NCBI GenBank assembly: GCA_963717375.1
Contig: OY970329.1
Coordinates: 868,001 to 932,000, forward strand
Direction of reading: 5' to 3'
Origin: VRUE01 sp963717375
GTDB lineage: Bacteria; Actinomycetota; Thermoleophilia; Solirubrobacterales; 70-9
DNA length: 64,000 nucleotides
Part shown: positions 44,227 to 52,316 of the stretch, piece by piece
How the letters are laid out: each line of letters starts with the position of its first letter
Position numbering within the stretch: the first letter of the stretch is position 1
The notes under the pieces: generated by a model
Told to the model about the DNA's origin: nothing
What the model saw: the letters and a program-made list of their open reading frames with translations, nothing else
Database searches by the model: none
Made by a program: the position numbers and the translations under genes

Positions 44227-45234
44227 ATGAACGAGTCCAGCGGTGCAATCGACGCGGGGTTCCGGCTGCTCGAGCCAGAGGAGGGAGCGGTCCTGAGCGA
44301 GGCGATCAGGACCGCCTACGGGGAGAGCTACGACGTGCGCTGGGTCTATGACGCTGATCAGGTGTCGGCGCGGCTTGCCGCCGGGACCTACATCTCGTGC
44401 GTGGCCGAGACCGCGTCGGGCGAGCTGCTCTGCCACGAGGGGATGAGCCTGGCCGGACCGGATGACGCGGTCGGGCACTCGGGACAGGCGGTGACGATGC
44501 CGGCGGCGCGAGGGCAGCACCTGTTCACCCGCACCAAGAGCTTCCTGATGGACTGGGCTCGCGAGCGAGGAATGGCGGGGATGTACAGCGAGGCGACCGC
44601 CGCCCACCCCTACAGCCAGCGCGCCAACGTCGAGCTGGGCGCGCACGAGACCGGCTTCCTGCTCGGTTGGATCCCGGCCTCGGTCTCCAACGACGCTGCG
44701 GACGGAAGGCACGGGCGCCAGTCGGCGGCGCTCTTCTACACGAAGCTGAACGACGGCCACGAGCGCGCGGTCTACGTGCCCGAGCGCCACCGGGGGATCG
44801 CCGGCCAGACCCTGGAGCTGTGCGAACTGCGCGGGACGCTGGCAGAGCCGCCGGCTGGCGCGACCCTGGCAGAGCGAACCGAGCTGCACGTCGCGGTCGA
44901 CGCCGATCACAACCTGGCGCTGATCACCGTCCCGGTGCCAGGCAAGGACCTCGAGGCCGCGATCGCCGCCGAGCGTCATCACCTCTTCCACCGCGCCTGC
45001 CTCGACGCGATCTACGTCGACCTACCGCTGGACGCACCCGCCACGGCCCTCGTCGCCGACCACCTGGAGCGACTCGGGGTCTCTTACGCCGGGATCTTCC
45101 CCAACAACCGCTGCGACGGCGACGTACTGCGCATGCAGTCCCTGCACCGCGTCCGGATCAAGGCAGACGACGTCGCGGTCGCCTCCGAGCACGGTCGGGA
45201 GCTGCTCGACTACGTCCTCGCCGACATTCCCTAG
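44227..45234 (+). CDS. GNAT-fold protein with C-terminal extra domain
   Basis: A 335-residue protein. The N-terminal half (about 10-165) is GNAT-like: LSEAIRTAYGESYDVRWVYD, then VTMPAARGQHLFTRTKSFLMDWARERGMAGMYSEATAAHPYSQ, with the P-loop-like acetyl-CoA region and a typical final strand. Residues 175-335 form a second unrecognised alpha/beta domain (ELHVAVDADHNLALITVPVPG). Enzymatic activity is not certain. ATG 44227 follows an AATATA hexamer by 6 nt; an in-frame ATG closer to the tRNA lacks support. It converges on sigH; the stop codons interlock in CTAG. Confidence 0.7.
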   Translation: MNESSGAIDAGFRLLEPEEGAVLSEAIRTAYGESYDVRWVYDADQVSARLAAGTYISCVAETASGELLCHEGMSLAGPDDAVGHSGQAVTMPAARGQHLFTRTKSFLMDWARERGMAGMYSEATAAHPYSQRANVELGAHETGFLLGWIPASVSNDAADGRHGRQSAALFYTKLNDGHERAVYVPERHRGIAGQTLELCELRGTLAEPPAGATLAERTELHVAVDADHNLALITVPVPGKDLEAAIAAERHHLFHRACLDAIYVDLPLDAPATALVADHLERLGVSYAGIFPNNRCDGDVLRMQSLHRVRIKADDVAVASEHGRELLDYVLADIP

Positions 45235-45941
45235 AGCGGAGCCTCGCGGGCGGCGAGGTGGGTGCCGACCTTGCGCTTGACCCGCTGCAAAGCGTTGTCA
45301 ACGGTCTTGGTGTCGCACTCAAGCCGCTCCGCCGTCGCCTCGTAGGAATGACCGTCGAGGTAAAGCGAGAGCACCCGGCTCTCGAGATCGGAGAGCACGC
45401 CGGAGACCCCGGAGAGGCAGGAAACGAGGCTCTCGAGCTCTTCCGCCGCGATTACCTGGTTGACCGGGTCATGGACAGTCGGCCCAGGCAGGATCTCGTC
45501 GAGCGTCGTGTCGGATTCGCCCGCGGCCGCCGGCGTCTGGCTGAAGGAGACGTACTGGTTCAGCGGCGTGTGCTTGTTCCGGGTCGCGGTCTTCACCGCG
45601 GTGATGATCTGGCGGGTGATGCAGAGCTCGGCAAAGTTGCGAAAGCTCGACTCGCGATCGGTGCGGTAGTCGCGGATCGCCTTGTAGAGGCCGAGCAGGC
45701 CTTCCTGAATCAGGTCGTCGGCCTCTCCTCCAAGCAGGAAGTAGGACGAGGCCTTGAGGCGGACGAAGCCGCGGTAGCGGCGCACGATCGCGTCGTAGGC
45801 ATCGGTCCTCCCGTCCTTGGCAAGGGCGACCAGATAATGGTCATCAAGCTCAGGTTGAGGGTTAGAATCGGCAGGCCTGAGCGAGCCGTTAAGGCGCCCG
45901 GACGGGAGCTGCATTTCCTGGGTAGGCAAAGATAGAGCCAC
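45231..45941 (-). CDS. sigH: Sigma-70 factor of the SigH (Spo0H) type
   Basis: A 236-residue sigma factor with DAYDAIVRRYRGFVRLKASSYFLLGGEADDLIQEGLLGLYKAIRDY (given as segments: YRGFVRLKASSYFLLG, then DDLIQEGLLGLYKAI) and FRNFAELCITRQIITAVKTA, the region 2 pattern of Bacillus SigH, and a region 4 with LSDLESRVLSLYLDG and ATAERLECDTKTVDNALQRV. Position after cysS-rlmB matches sigH in Bacillus. SigH controls early sporulation and competence in Firmicutes; this lineage is not known to sporulate, so its regulon is open. The GTG start follows GGAGAAGGATC. Confidence 0.88.
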   Translation of the reverse strand: MALSLPTQEMQLPSGRLNGSLRPADSNPQPELDDHYLVALAKDGRTDAYDAIVRRYRGFVRLKASSYFLLGGEADDLIQEGLLGLYKAIRDYRTDRESSFRNFAELCITRQIITAVKTATRNKHTPLNQYVSFSQTPAAAGESDTTLDEILPGPTVHDPVNQVIAAEELESLVSCLSGVSGVLSDLESRVLSLYLDGHSYEATAERLECDTKTVDNALQRVKRKVGTHLAAREAPL

Positions 45942-46047
45942 AGATCCTTCTCCTTGACGAAGGGTCGTGGCGCCTTACCTCCCCTGGCGGCGCCTGTATG
46001 AATGGGCATCTCAGACTCAAGCTGAGGTTCACCCTTGTTGGCGCGTT

Positions 46048-46075
46048 AGTTTACGGCTGCGCGGAGTTCTGTCAA
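46048..46075 (-). promoter_or_regulatory. sigH promoter
   Basis: On the minus strand TTGACA (46070-46075) and TAAACT (46048-46053) are separated by 16 bp, the best vegetative-type promoter in the window. It predicts a leader of about 100 nt before the GTG at 45941, containing a small CTCAGCTTGAGTCTGAG hairpin. The region 45942-46112 holds no gene. Confidence 0.65.
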
Positions 46076-46112
46076 CCCCAGGCCGATTTTTTTGCAAATT
46101 GCGTTGCAGTCG

Positions 46113-46763
46113 CTAGCGCTGCCGAACAGCCTCGAAGAGCAGCGCGGTGGCGGCCGCGGAGACGTTGAGCGAGTCGATCTTGCCGCGCTGTGGGAGGGCG
46201 ATCAACCCGTCGCAGGCGGAAGCCACACGAGGCCGCAGCCCCTTGCCCTCTCCCCCCAGAACGAGGACGGTGGGGCCGCTCAGGTCGACATCCCACGGCG
46301 CCTGCTTCGCCCCCGCGTCGGCACCCCAGATCCAGAAGCCGGCCTGCTTGGCCTCGCCGAGCCAGTCGGCGAGGTTGCGGACATGGGCAATGCGCAGGTG
46401 CTCGACCGCCCCCGCCGACGCCTTACAGGCGACAGCGGTGATCTCCGCGGAACGCCGGTCAGGGATGACCACGCCGGCCGCACCCGCAGCCTCGGCGGAG
46501 CGACAAACGGCACCGAGGTTGCGCGGGTCCTGCACCTGATCCAAGGCAACGAGAAGCGCGTTGTCGCTGCCCAGCAGTTCGGCGGAGCCAACGTAGGGAT
46601 AGGGCTCAACCTCGGCCACAACGCCCTGATGGTCCGGAGACCCACAGAGCCGCTCCAACTCCTCCGGCGACGTCTCCGGAACGCGCCAGACACGATTGAC
46701 CTGACGCCTGCCTCGTTCCGCCTCGGCGACCGGTTGCTTGCCGTAGATGATCTGTGAGGCCAT
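46113..46763 (-). CDS. rlmB: 23S rRNA 2'-O-ribose methyltransferase, TrmH/SpoU family
   Basis: The 216-residue SPOUT methyltransferase has a short N-terminal substrate domain (ASQIIYGKQPVAEAERG) and the knot motifs NALLVALDQVQDPRNLGAV, LVLGGEGKGLRP and KIDSLNVSAAATALLFEA. It is shorter than E. coli RlmB (243), mainly in the N-domain. It follows cysS by 3 nt on the same strand, as rlmB follows cysS in both Mycobacterium and Bacillus. It methylates 2'-O of a 23S rRNA guanosine. Confidence 0.93.
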   Translation of the reverse strand: MASQIIYGKQPVAEAERGRRQVNRVWRVPETSPEELERLCGSPDHQGVVAEVEPYPYVGSAELLGSDNALLVALDQVQDPRNLGAVCRSAEAAGAAGVVIPDRRSAEITAVACKASAGAVEHLRIAHVRNLADWLGEAKQAGFWIWGADAGAKQAPWDVDLSGPTVLVLGGEGKGLRPRVASACDGLIALPQRGKIDSLNVSAAATALLFEAVRQR

Positions 46764-46766
46764 CTA

Positions 46767-48179
46767 CTAGCCCTTGGGCACGAGCTTCGCGCCCTCGGCC
46801 CCGTCGCGCACTTCCCAACCAAGCTCAGCCAACCGATCGCGAATCTCGTCAGCCCGCCCAAAGTCCTTCGCCGCACGTGCAGCCTGCCGCTCTTCGAGAA
46901 GCTTCTCTGCCCCTTCGTCGGCCTCAGCTCCCTGATCCGGCTGGGTAAGGGAGCTGAGGCCGACGAGCGCGAGCATCTCCGCAAGAGCCCCAGAAGCTCC
47001 AGGCACATCGCCCCGGTTCGCTTCCCCGACAAGCTCAAAGACCTCGGCCATAGCTCTGGGCGTATTGAAGTCATCCGCCAGGGCTTCCCTGAAGCTCTCG
47101 ACACGGGAAGCTGCCGCGCGGTGCGAGGCGTCGGGGGAGGGTCCGACAGAGCCTCCCCGCTGTTGCTCTGACGGACCCTCCCCCGACGCCTTCCCCACCA
47201 CCGGGTGCTCCCGAAAGAAGTTCCGAAGCCGCTCAACCTGCGCCACCGCTTCCTCCATCTGCTGCGGCCCAAAGGCAAGCGGCTGTCTGTAGTGACCTGA
47301 GATCAAGTACGCGACGACCGCCTCGGACCCGTACTGATCGAGCGCCTCCGACAGCTGAAAGATGTTCCCCTCCGACTTCGACATCTTCTCCGCGTCCGTC
47401 TGCACCATCCCGTTGTGCATCCAAACCCGGGCAAACGCCCGACCCGCGCCCTCGGACTGAGCGATCTCGTTCTCGTGATGGGGAAAGACGAGGTCCGAGC
47501 CGCCGCCGTGGATCGCGAACGACGGCCCCAGCTCGGCCTCGGCCATTGCCGAGCACTCGATGTGCCAGCCGGGGCGCCCCGGTCCCCAGGGTGAGTCCCA
47601 CGAGGTGTCCTCGTCGGGCTTGTGCGCCTTCCAGAGGGCGAAGTCGAGCTGGTCCTCCTTGAGCGAGGCCGAGCCTGCCTCCTCGCCCTGATCCATGTCT
47701 TCGGTGCGGCGATTGGAGAGCTTGCCGTAGTCCCCGAAGCTGCGCACCCGGAAGTAGACGTCGCCACCCGACTCGTAGGCGTGCCCCGCCTCGATCAGAT
47801 CGGAGATCAGCGCCACGATCCCGCCGATCGTCTCCGTCGCCAGCGGCTCGGCGTCGGGCCGGCCCAGACCGAGGCGAGCGGTGTCTTCGAAGTAAGCGCG
47901 GGTCATGCGCTCGGCAAACCCCGCCGACCCCTCCCCCACCTCGCGAGCAGCAGCGTAGATCTTGTCGTTGATGTCGGTGACGTTGACGACCAGCCGCGCG
48001 GCGTATCCCTCCGACCTCAAGAACCGGGCAAGCAGAGAGAAGACGACGAAGGGCCGCGCGTTGCCGATGTGAATGCGGCTGTAAACCGTGGGGCCGCAGG
48101 CGTAAATCCCGACCTCAGCACTCGGGTCGAGGGTTACGACGTCCCCGCTAAGCGTGTCCTTGATCCGCACCTCGCGCAT
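46767..48179 (-). CDS. cysS: Cysteinyl-tRNA synthetase carrying two in-frame palindromic elements
   Basis: At 470 residues this class Ia synthetase has RIHIGNARPF (HIGH), EKMSKSEGN (KMSKS), and zinc ligands near YACGPTVY, HIECSAMA and FPHHENE. Residues 330-351 (about GKASGEGPSEQQRGGSVGPS) and 405-422 (LSSLTQPDQGAEADEGAE) are Gly/Ser/Pro- or acid-rich and coincide exactly with two long DNA palindromes (47127-47190 and 46915-46966), while the flanking family sequence continues normally (SRVESFREALADDFNTP; EKLLEERQAARAAKDF). ATG 48179 follows TAGCAT (48188-48193) by 8 nt: likely leaderless. Confidence 0.95.
   Translation of the reverse strand: MREVRIKDTLSGDVVTLDPSAEVGIYACGPTVYSRIHIGNARPFVVFSLLARFLRSEGYAARLVVNVTDINDKIYAAAREVGEGSAGFAERMTRAYFEDTARLGLGRPDAEPLATETIGGIVALISDLIEAGHAYESGGDVYFRVRSFGDYGKLSNRRTEDMDQGEEAGSASLKEDQLDFALWKAHKPDEDTSWDSPWGPGRPGWHIECSAMAEAELGPSFAIHGGGSDLVFPHHENEIAQSEGAGRAFARVWMHNGMVQTDAEKMSKSEGNIFQLSEALDQYGSEAVVAYLISGHYRQPLAFGPQQMEEAVAQVERLRNFFREHPVVGKASGEGPSEQQRGGSVGPSPDASHRAAASRVESFREALADDFNTPRAMAEVFELVGEANRGDVPGASGALAEMLALVGLSSLTQPDQGAEADEGAEKLLEERQAARAAKDFGRADEIRDRLAELGWEVRDGAEGAKLVPKG
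46915..46966. repeat. Palindromic element E6, inside cysS
   Basis: Arms 46915-46933 and 46948-46966 are perfectly complementary over 19 bp with a 14-nt loop. It encodes residues 405-422 of cysteinyl-tRNA synthetase in the linker before the anticodon-binding C-terminal helices, without breaking the frame. Confidence 0.85.
47127..47190. repeat. Palindromic element E7, inside cysS
   Basis: Arms 47127-47152 and 47165-47190 pair at 25 of 26 positions around a 12-nt loop (CTCCCCGCTGTT). It encodes residues 330-351 of cysteinyl-tRNA synthetase. The loop shares CTCCC(C)GC with elements E1 and E3, and the arm contains GGGTCC as E3 does. Confidence 0.85.
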
Positions 48180-48192
48180 GGGAGCGGATGCT

Positions 48193-48359
48193 AGGGCCTA
48201 TTCCACCAGGGGGCGTGCCCCTGGGAGGGTTCAGGACCAAGCGGGGCGGTCACGGCGCGGATTCCGCATGGCAGCGCCATGTGGGATGCGCGACGGGGCC
48301 GAATCCGCGCAGTGTCCTGGGCCGTCCCAGGGGTGCGATCACCTGGTGGAATAGGCCCT
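48193..48359. repeat. Palindromic element E5 (167 bp), MITE-like or structured RNA
   Basis: Terminal inverted repeats AGGGCCTATTCCACCAGG (48193-48210) and its complement (48342-48359) are perfect over 18 bp. Further paired blocks step inward: CCCCTGGGA (48218/48325), CAGGAC (48232/48314), GCGCGGATTC (48255/48301) and ATGGC/GCCAT around the centre. The element fills the gap between the coiled-coil gene stop (48363) and the cysS promoter. No protein is encoded. Confidence 0.8.
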
Positions 48360-48362
48360 GGT

Positions 48363-49232
48363 CTAGAAAGTCCGGTAGCCGGAGCCGGAGCCAGATGTCT
48401 CCTTGCGCTCCCAGCTCGGTGCCGTCGCATTGGCCGCGGCCAGGACCTCGCGCCGCGCCCGTGAAGTGCTTGCCTTGATCTCGTCCTCAGCCGCCCGCCT
48501 GACGCGCTCCTCGCGCTGATCGGCCTGGGCGCGGATCCGATCCGACTCCGCTTTCAAAGCCTGCTCGGCGCGGGCACGAGCCAGCTCGGCCGCCTCGCCT
48601 TCGACCTTCTCGACCAAGGTGCGGACCCGCTCGTCGGCCTCGCGCCGAACATCCTCGGTGCCCTGCATGACCCGCTCCTCGATCTCGGTCTCGAGCTTGA
48701 TCGCCAGCTGGTGCGCCTCGGCGGCGGCAGCCTCGGCTTCGACCGCGCGCTGCTCCGCCGCGGCAACACGCTGGTCGGCCTCGAGCTTTGCCTGGTCGAG
48801 CGCCTCCTGGTGGCGCCGCGCGGCCTCTTTCTCGGCCCGCTCGATCCCGATCTCGATCGATTTCTGCGCCTCGGCCTTGAGCGAGTTCATCTCGGCCGAA
48901 AGTTTTTCCCGGTCCACCTCGGCGCGCTGCTGCGCTTGCTCAAAGGCTTTCTCGGCCCGGTCCCGGTCCGCCTCGGCGCGCATCGCCCGTGCGTCCGCAT
49001 CCTTGCGCTTGCCACGCTCGGCAACGATCCGCGTGCGCCCTTCCTCGCCGACTTTGCGCAGCGTCTCCAGCGCCCGCTGCTTGGTCTCGGCGTGGACCCG
49101 CTCCGCCCGTGCCTCGGCCTTGGCGACCCGCTCCTCGCTGACACGCACCCACTCAAGCGCTTGCTTGGCGGTTTCGTGCAGCTCTTCGGTGGCCGCTCCG
49201 ACCGCTTTCAGCTGCACCGCAGGTTCGCCCAT
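48363..49232 (-). CDS. Long coiled-coil protein (DivIVA/V-ATPase subunit E-like composition)
   Basis: This 289-residue protein is almost entirely Ala/Glu/Arg coiled coil from about residue 15 to 265, with a short Gly/Ser tail. Repeats such as KAEARAERVHAETKQRALE resemble DivIVA-like or scaffold proteins, but no DivIVA N-terminal motif is present, so no name is given. TAGGTT (49241-49246) lies 8 nt before the ATG, consistent with leaderless translation. It sits between an acyl-CoA ligase and cysS. Confidence 0.72.
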   Translation of the reverse strand: MGEPAVQLKAVGAATEELHETAKQALEWVRVSEERVAKAEARAERVHAETKQRALETLRKVGEEGRTRIVAERGKRKDADARAMRAEADRDRAEKAFEQAQQRAEVDREKLSAEMNSLKAEAQKSIEIGIERAEKEAARRHQEALDQAKLEADQRVAAAEQRAVEAEAAAAEAHQLAIKLETEIEERVMQGTEDVRREADERVRTLVEKVEGEAAELARARAEQALKAESDRIRAQADQREERVRRAAEDEIKASTSRARREVLAAANATAPSWERKETSGSGSGYRTF

Positions 49233-49305
49233 GGAACGGCAACCTACTACCCGCGCCGGAGGGCTAGCTACCCCTACTGTCGAGGCAAAGCTCGCAAGTA
49301 GCGAA

Positions 49306-50955
49306 CTAGGCGGAGCTCTGCGTCTCGCGCGCGTGCAGCTCGCGCTTCAGCACCTTGCCGGTGGCGTTGCGCGGCAGCTCGTCGAGGAACTCGAATTCGC
49401 GTGGCGCCTTGTAAGAAGCGAGGTTCGCCTTGATGTGGCCCTTCAGCTCTTCTTCGGAGACCTCGGTTCCGTCCGTGACAACGACGAAGGCCTTCAGCCG
49501 CTGGCCGAACTCCGCGTCATCGACCCCGATCACGGCGACCTCGACCACGGCGTCGTGGTCGGCAAGCAGGTCCTCGACCTCGCGCGGGAAGACGTTCTCG
49601 CCACCGGAGACGATCATCTCGTCGTCGCGCCCATCGATGAAGAGCCGTCCGTCGGGGTCGAGGTGGCCGACGTCGCCGCTGCAGAGCAGGCCGTCGATCG
49701 CCTCCTTGCCACCGCCGCCGGTGTAGCCCTCGAACGACATCTCGTTGCCGACGAAGATGCGCCCCACCGCGCCGGTCGGTACCTCGCTGCCGGCCTCGTC
49801 GTAGAGGCGGACCACGGTGCCGCGGGGCGGCCGTCCCGCCGTGCCCGGCGCCGCGCGCAGGTCCTGCGGCGTGGCGACGGTCGCGTAAGCGACCTCGGTT
49901 GAGCCGTAGAGGTTGTAGATGTTGTCGCCGAAGCGGTCCATCCACTCGGTCGCCAGCTCGCCGGGCAACGCCGAGCCAGAGGCCGAGGTGATCCGCAGCG
50001 TGGAGAGGTCGTAGGCGGAGAGCGTCTCCTCGGGGAGGGCGAGGATGCGCTGCAGCATCACCGGGACGACGCCGAGTACCTGCGCGCGGTAATCCTGAAC
50101 CGCCCGCAAAGTCTCCTCGGGGTCGAAGCGGCGGCGCAACACCATCGTCGACGCGGTCGGCAGGCTGATCACGAAGTGGAAGAAGCCCCAGGAGTGGAAG
50201 AGCGGAGCGGCGATCACCATCGTCTCGCGGGCGCGGAAGGGAATCTTGTCGATCAGAGCCGCCATCGCCAGCAGCCCGTCGGGGCTCGAGCGCTGCGCCC
50301 CCTTCGGCGTCCCGGTGGTGCCCGAGGTGAGGATCACGAAGCGCGGTTTGTCGGGCGGCGGCCTGTGATCGCCATCGTGGTTGCCGGCGATCAGCGATTC
50401 GAGGGTCGGGCCCTCGACCGCCCCGTCGGACCAGGCGACAACGCGGGCGATGCCCTCATCGACGCCGTCGAGCAGGTCGGCGAACTCCTCGTCGTAGACA
50501 AGCGCCTTCGGCCCCTCGCGCCGCATCACCTCGACCAGCTGCGGGCCGGCGAACATCGTGTTGAGGTAGAGCGCGCTGGCGCCGAGCTTGGCCGCGGCAA
50601 GCGTGGCCTCGATGAAGCCGCGGTGGTTGCGACACATGATCCCGATTCCGTCGCCGGGCCCGATCCCCATCGCGGCGAACGCGTGGGCCAGCGCGTTGGT
50701 GCGGCGGTGCACCCGCTCGAAGCTGAGCGAACCGCGTTCGTCGATCAGCATCGTCTCGTGCGGGTATTTGTGCGCAGCGGTGGCAACACCGGTCGCCGGC
50801 GAGGCGCCCCAGCGCAGGAACGTCGAGGCGACCTTGGCGGCCTTGTCGGGGCGGACGAGGCCGACGATCCCGGCCTCGCGCAGGACCTTGACCTCGAAGA
50901 CCGAGTCGGCGACCGACTGGCGGACGCCCGCAGCTATTGAGCCGATCTTTGCCAT
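49306..50955 (-). CDS. AMP-dependent acyl-CoA synthetase
   Basis: The 549-residue ANL-superfamily enzyme activates a carboxylate to acyl-AMP and then acyl-CoA. Motifs are ILTSGTTGTPKGAQR (P-loop-like A3), NLYGSTEVAY (A5), the A7-A8 hinge LFIDGRDDEMIVSGGENVFP and the catalytic Lys in PRNATGKVLKREL (A10). The N-terminus is extended by about 50 residues compared with minimal FadD. ATG 50955 lies 14 nt from the ispF stop. The fatty acid or aromatic substrate is unknown; its insertion in a housekeeping operon is unusual. Confidence 0.9.
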   Translation of the reverse strand: MAKIGSIAAGVRQSVADSVFEVKVLREAGIVGLVRPDKAAKVASTFLRWGASPATGVATAAHKYPHETMLIDERGSLSFERVHRRTNALAHAFAAMGIGPGDGIGIMCRNHRGFIEATLAAAKLGASALYLNTMFAGPQLVEVMRREGPKALVYDEEFADLLDGVDEGIARVVAWSDGAVEGPTLESLIAGNHDGDHRPPPDKPRFVILTSGTTGTPKGAQRSSPDGLLAMAALIDKIPFRARETMVIAAPLFHSWGFFHFVISLPTASTMVLRRRFDPEETLRAVQDYRAQVLGVVPVMLQRILALPEETLSAYDLSTLRITSASGSALPGELATEWMDRFGDNIYNLYGSTEVAYATVATPQDLRAAPGTAGRPPRGTVVRLYDEAGSEVPTGAVGRIFVGNEMSFEGYTGGGGKEAIDGLLCSGDVGHLDPDGRLFIDGRDDEMIVSGGENVFPREVEDLLADHDAVVEVAVIGVDDAEFGQRLKAFVVVTDGTEVSEEELKGHIKANLASYKAPREFEFLDELPRNATGKVLKRELHARETQSSA

Positions 50956-50968
50956 CGGACCGGGAAGC

Positions 50969-51424
50969 CTAGTCGCTCTCCACCGAGGCCACGGCCATGC
51001 AGGCGATCCCCTCGCCGCGACCGATCCAACCCATCCCCTCGTTGGTCGTCGCCTTGATGCTGACCCGGGCCGAGGTCGCCTCCGCCAAAGTACGCTCCAT
51101 CTCGGAGCGGAGCGGGCCGATTCGCGGCTCCTCGCAGACCAGCGTCGCGTCGATGTTGACGATCCGGCCGCCGATCGTGCCGACGACCGTGCGCAGCAGG
51201 TCGATCGAGTCGGCGTCGCGCCAGAGCTCATCGTCATCGGGAAAGAGGGTGCCGATGTCGCCCGAGCCGGCGGCGCCGAGAAGAGCGTCGATTACCGCGT
51301 GGGTGAGCACGTCGGCGTCGGAATGACCGGCCAGGCCGCGGGGGTACTCGACCTCGACGCCGCCGAGGACCAGGCGCCGGCCCTCGGCGAAGCGGTGGCT
51401 GTCGTAGCCGATCCCGACGCTCAT
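50969..51424 (-). CDS. ispF: 2-C-methyl-D-erythritol 2,4-cyclodiphosphate synthase
   Basis: The 151-residue trimeric MEP-pathway enzyme has the zinc and substrate motifs GYDSHRF, HSDADVLTHAVIDALLGA and GDIGTLFPD, and IKATTNEGMGWIGRGEG. Length and motifs are canonical. The start codon is 4 nt from the stop of the PHP phosphatase gene. IspD and IspF act in consecutive parts of the pathway and are usually adjacent; here a phosphatase and a DUF389 pair lie between them. Confidence 0.96.
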   Translation of the reverse strand: MSVGIGYDSHRFAEGRRLVLGGVEVEYPRGLAGHSDADVLTHAVIDALLGAAGSGDIGTLFPDDDELWRDADSIDLLRTVVGTIGGRIVNIDATLVCEEPRIGPLRSEMERTLAEATSARVSIKATTNEGMGWIGRGEGIACMAVASVESD

Positions 51425-51428
51425 CGGC

Positions 51429-52271
51429 TCAATTTTCGCGCACCGGGGTCGCCAGCGGTTCGAGCCGCCGTTGGCGGCGCTCGAAGACGCTGATCTCCTC
51501 GACCCCGAGCTCGCCGAGGAACTCCAGCGCGCGGTCATAGCCGAAGCCGACTTGCTCCGGCAGGTGGGCGTCGGAGGAAAGAGCGAATGCGGCGCCAGCC
51601 TCAACGCACATCTCGGCGAAGCCGCGCGCGGGGTAGATCTCGCCGACCGGCTTGCGCAGACCCGCCGTGGAGACCTCAACCGCGATCCCGCTTTCGGCGA
51701 TCGCCTCCACCGCCGGCTCGTAGTAGTGGCGGGGGTCGCGCTCAGGCAGCGGCCGGGCACCGCCCCAGACCTTGACCAGATCGGGGTGGGCGAGGATGTC
51801 GAAGAGGCCCGAGCGGGCGCACTCGGCGAGGGCGGCAAAGTAGCGGCGCCAGACCTCGTCCGGGTCTCCCTTGCTCTCCCAGATGTCCCAGCCGGTGTGG
51901 TCCACCGCGTCGTCGCCGATGAAGTGGACCGAGCCGACCACGTAGTCGAAGTCGCGCGCCTCCAGCAGCGCGGCGGTGCGGTCTTCGGCGGCGGGGATGA
52001 AGTCGCACTCGACCCCGAGCCGCAGCGGTGTGCTCCTGACGAACTCGCAGTAGGCGTCGAGGTCGTCGCGCGCCTCCTCCTCCCAGAGCGGATGGCGCCA
52101 GAGGTCGAGCGCCTGGGTGAAACGGTAGACGTGCTCGGAGACGCCGAGCTCGGCGATCCCGGCCTCCTCCGCGGCGGCGAGATAGCGATCGACGTTCGCC
52201 GCGGTGAAGTAGCGCTCCGCGGTCGTTTCGGGCTCGTCGGGGCGCAGGTGCAGGTGGTAATCGGTGAGCAT
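51429..52271 (-). CDS. PHP-domain histidinol-phosphatase-like protein
   Basis: A 280-residue PHP-fold metallo-phosphoesterase: DYHLHLRPDEP at the N-terminus, LGVSEHVYRF, VGSVHFIGDDAVDH, FDILAHPDLVKVWG and FALSSDAHLPEQVG give the metal-binding His/Asp/Glu set. The closest pattern is the HisK/YtvP type of histidinol-phosphatase, the last-but-one phosphatase step of histidine synthesis, but other substrates are possible. TAGTCT (52281-52286) lies 9 nt before the ATG. It is divergent from the DUF389 gene. Confidence 0.85.
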   Translation of the reverse strand: MLTDYHLHLRPDEPETTAERYFTAANVDRYLAAAEEAGIAELGVSEHVYRFTQALDLWRHPLWEEEARDDLDAYCEFVRSTPLRLGVECDFIPAAEDRTAALLEARDFDYVVGSVHFIGDDAVDHTGWDIWESKGDPDEVWRRYFAALAECARSGLFDILAHPDLVKVWGGARPLPERDPRHYYEPAVEAIAESGIAVEVSTAGLRKPVGEIYPARGFAEMCVEAGAAFALSSDAHLPEQVGFGYDRALEFLGELGVEEISVFERRQRRLEPLATPVREN

Positions 52272-52316
52272 GAAGACGCGAGACTAGGCGACCCGGGCCA
52301 CGGATACGCTGAGACC

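Noticed and set aside
51471..52316. Upstream extension of the DUF389 frame
   Set aside because: The frame is open but runs antisense to the PHP phosphatase; the conserved N-terminus and a -10 hexamer fit the ATG at 52317.
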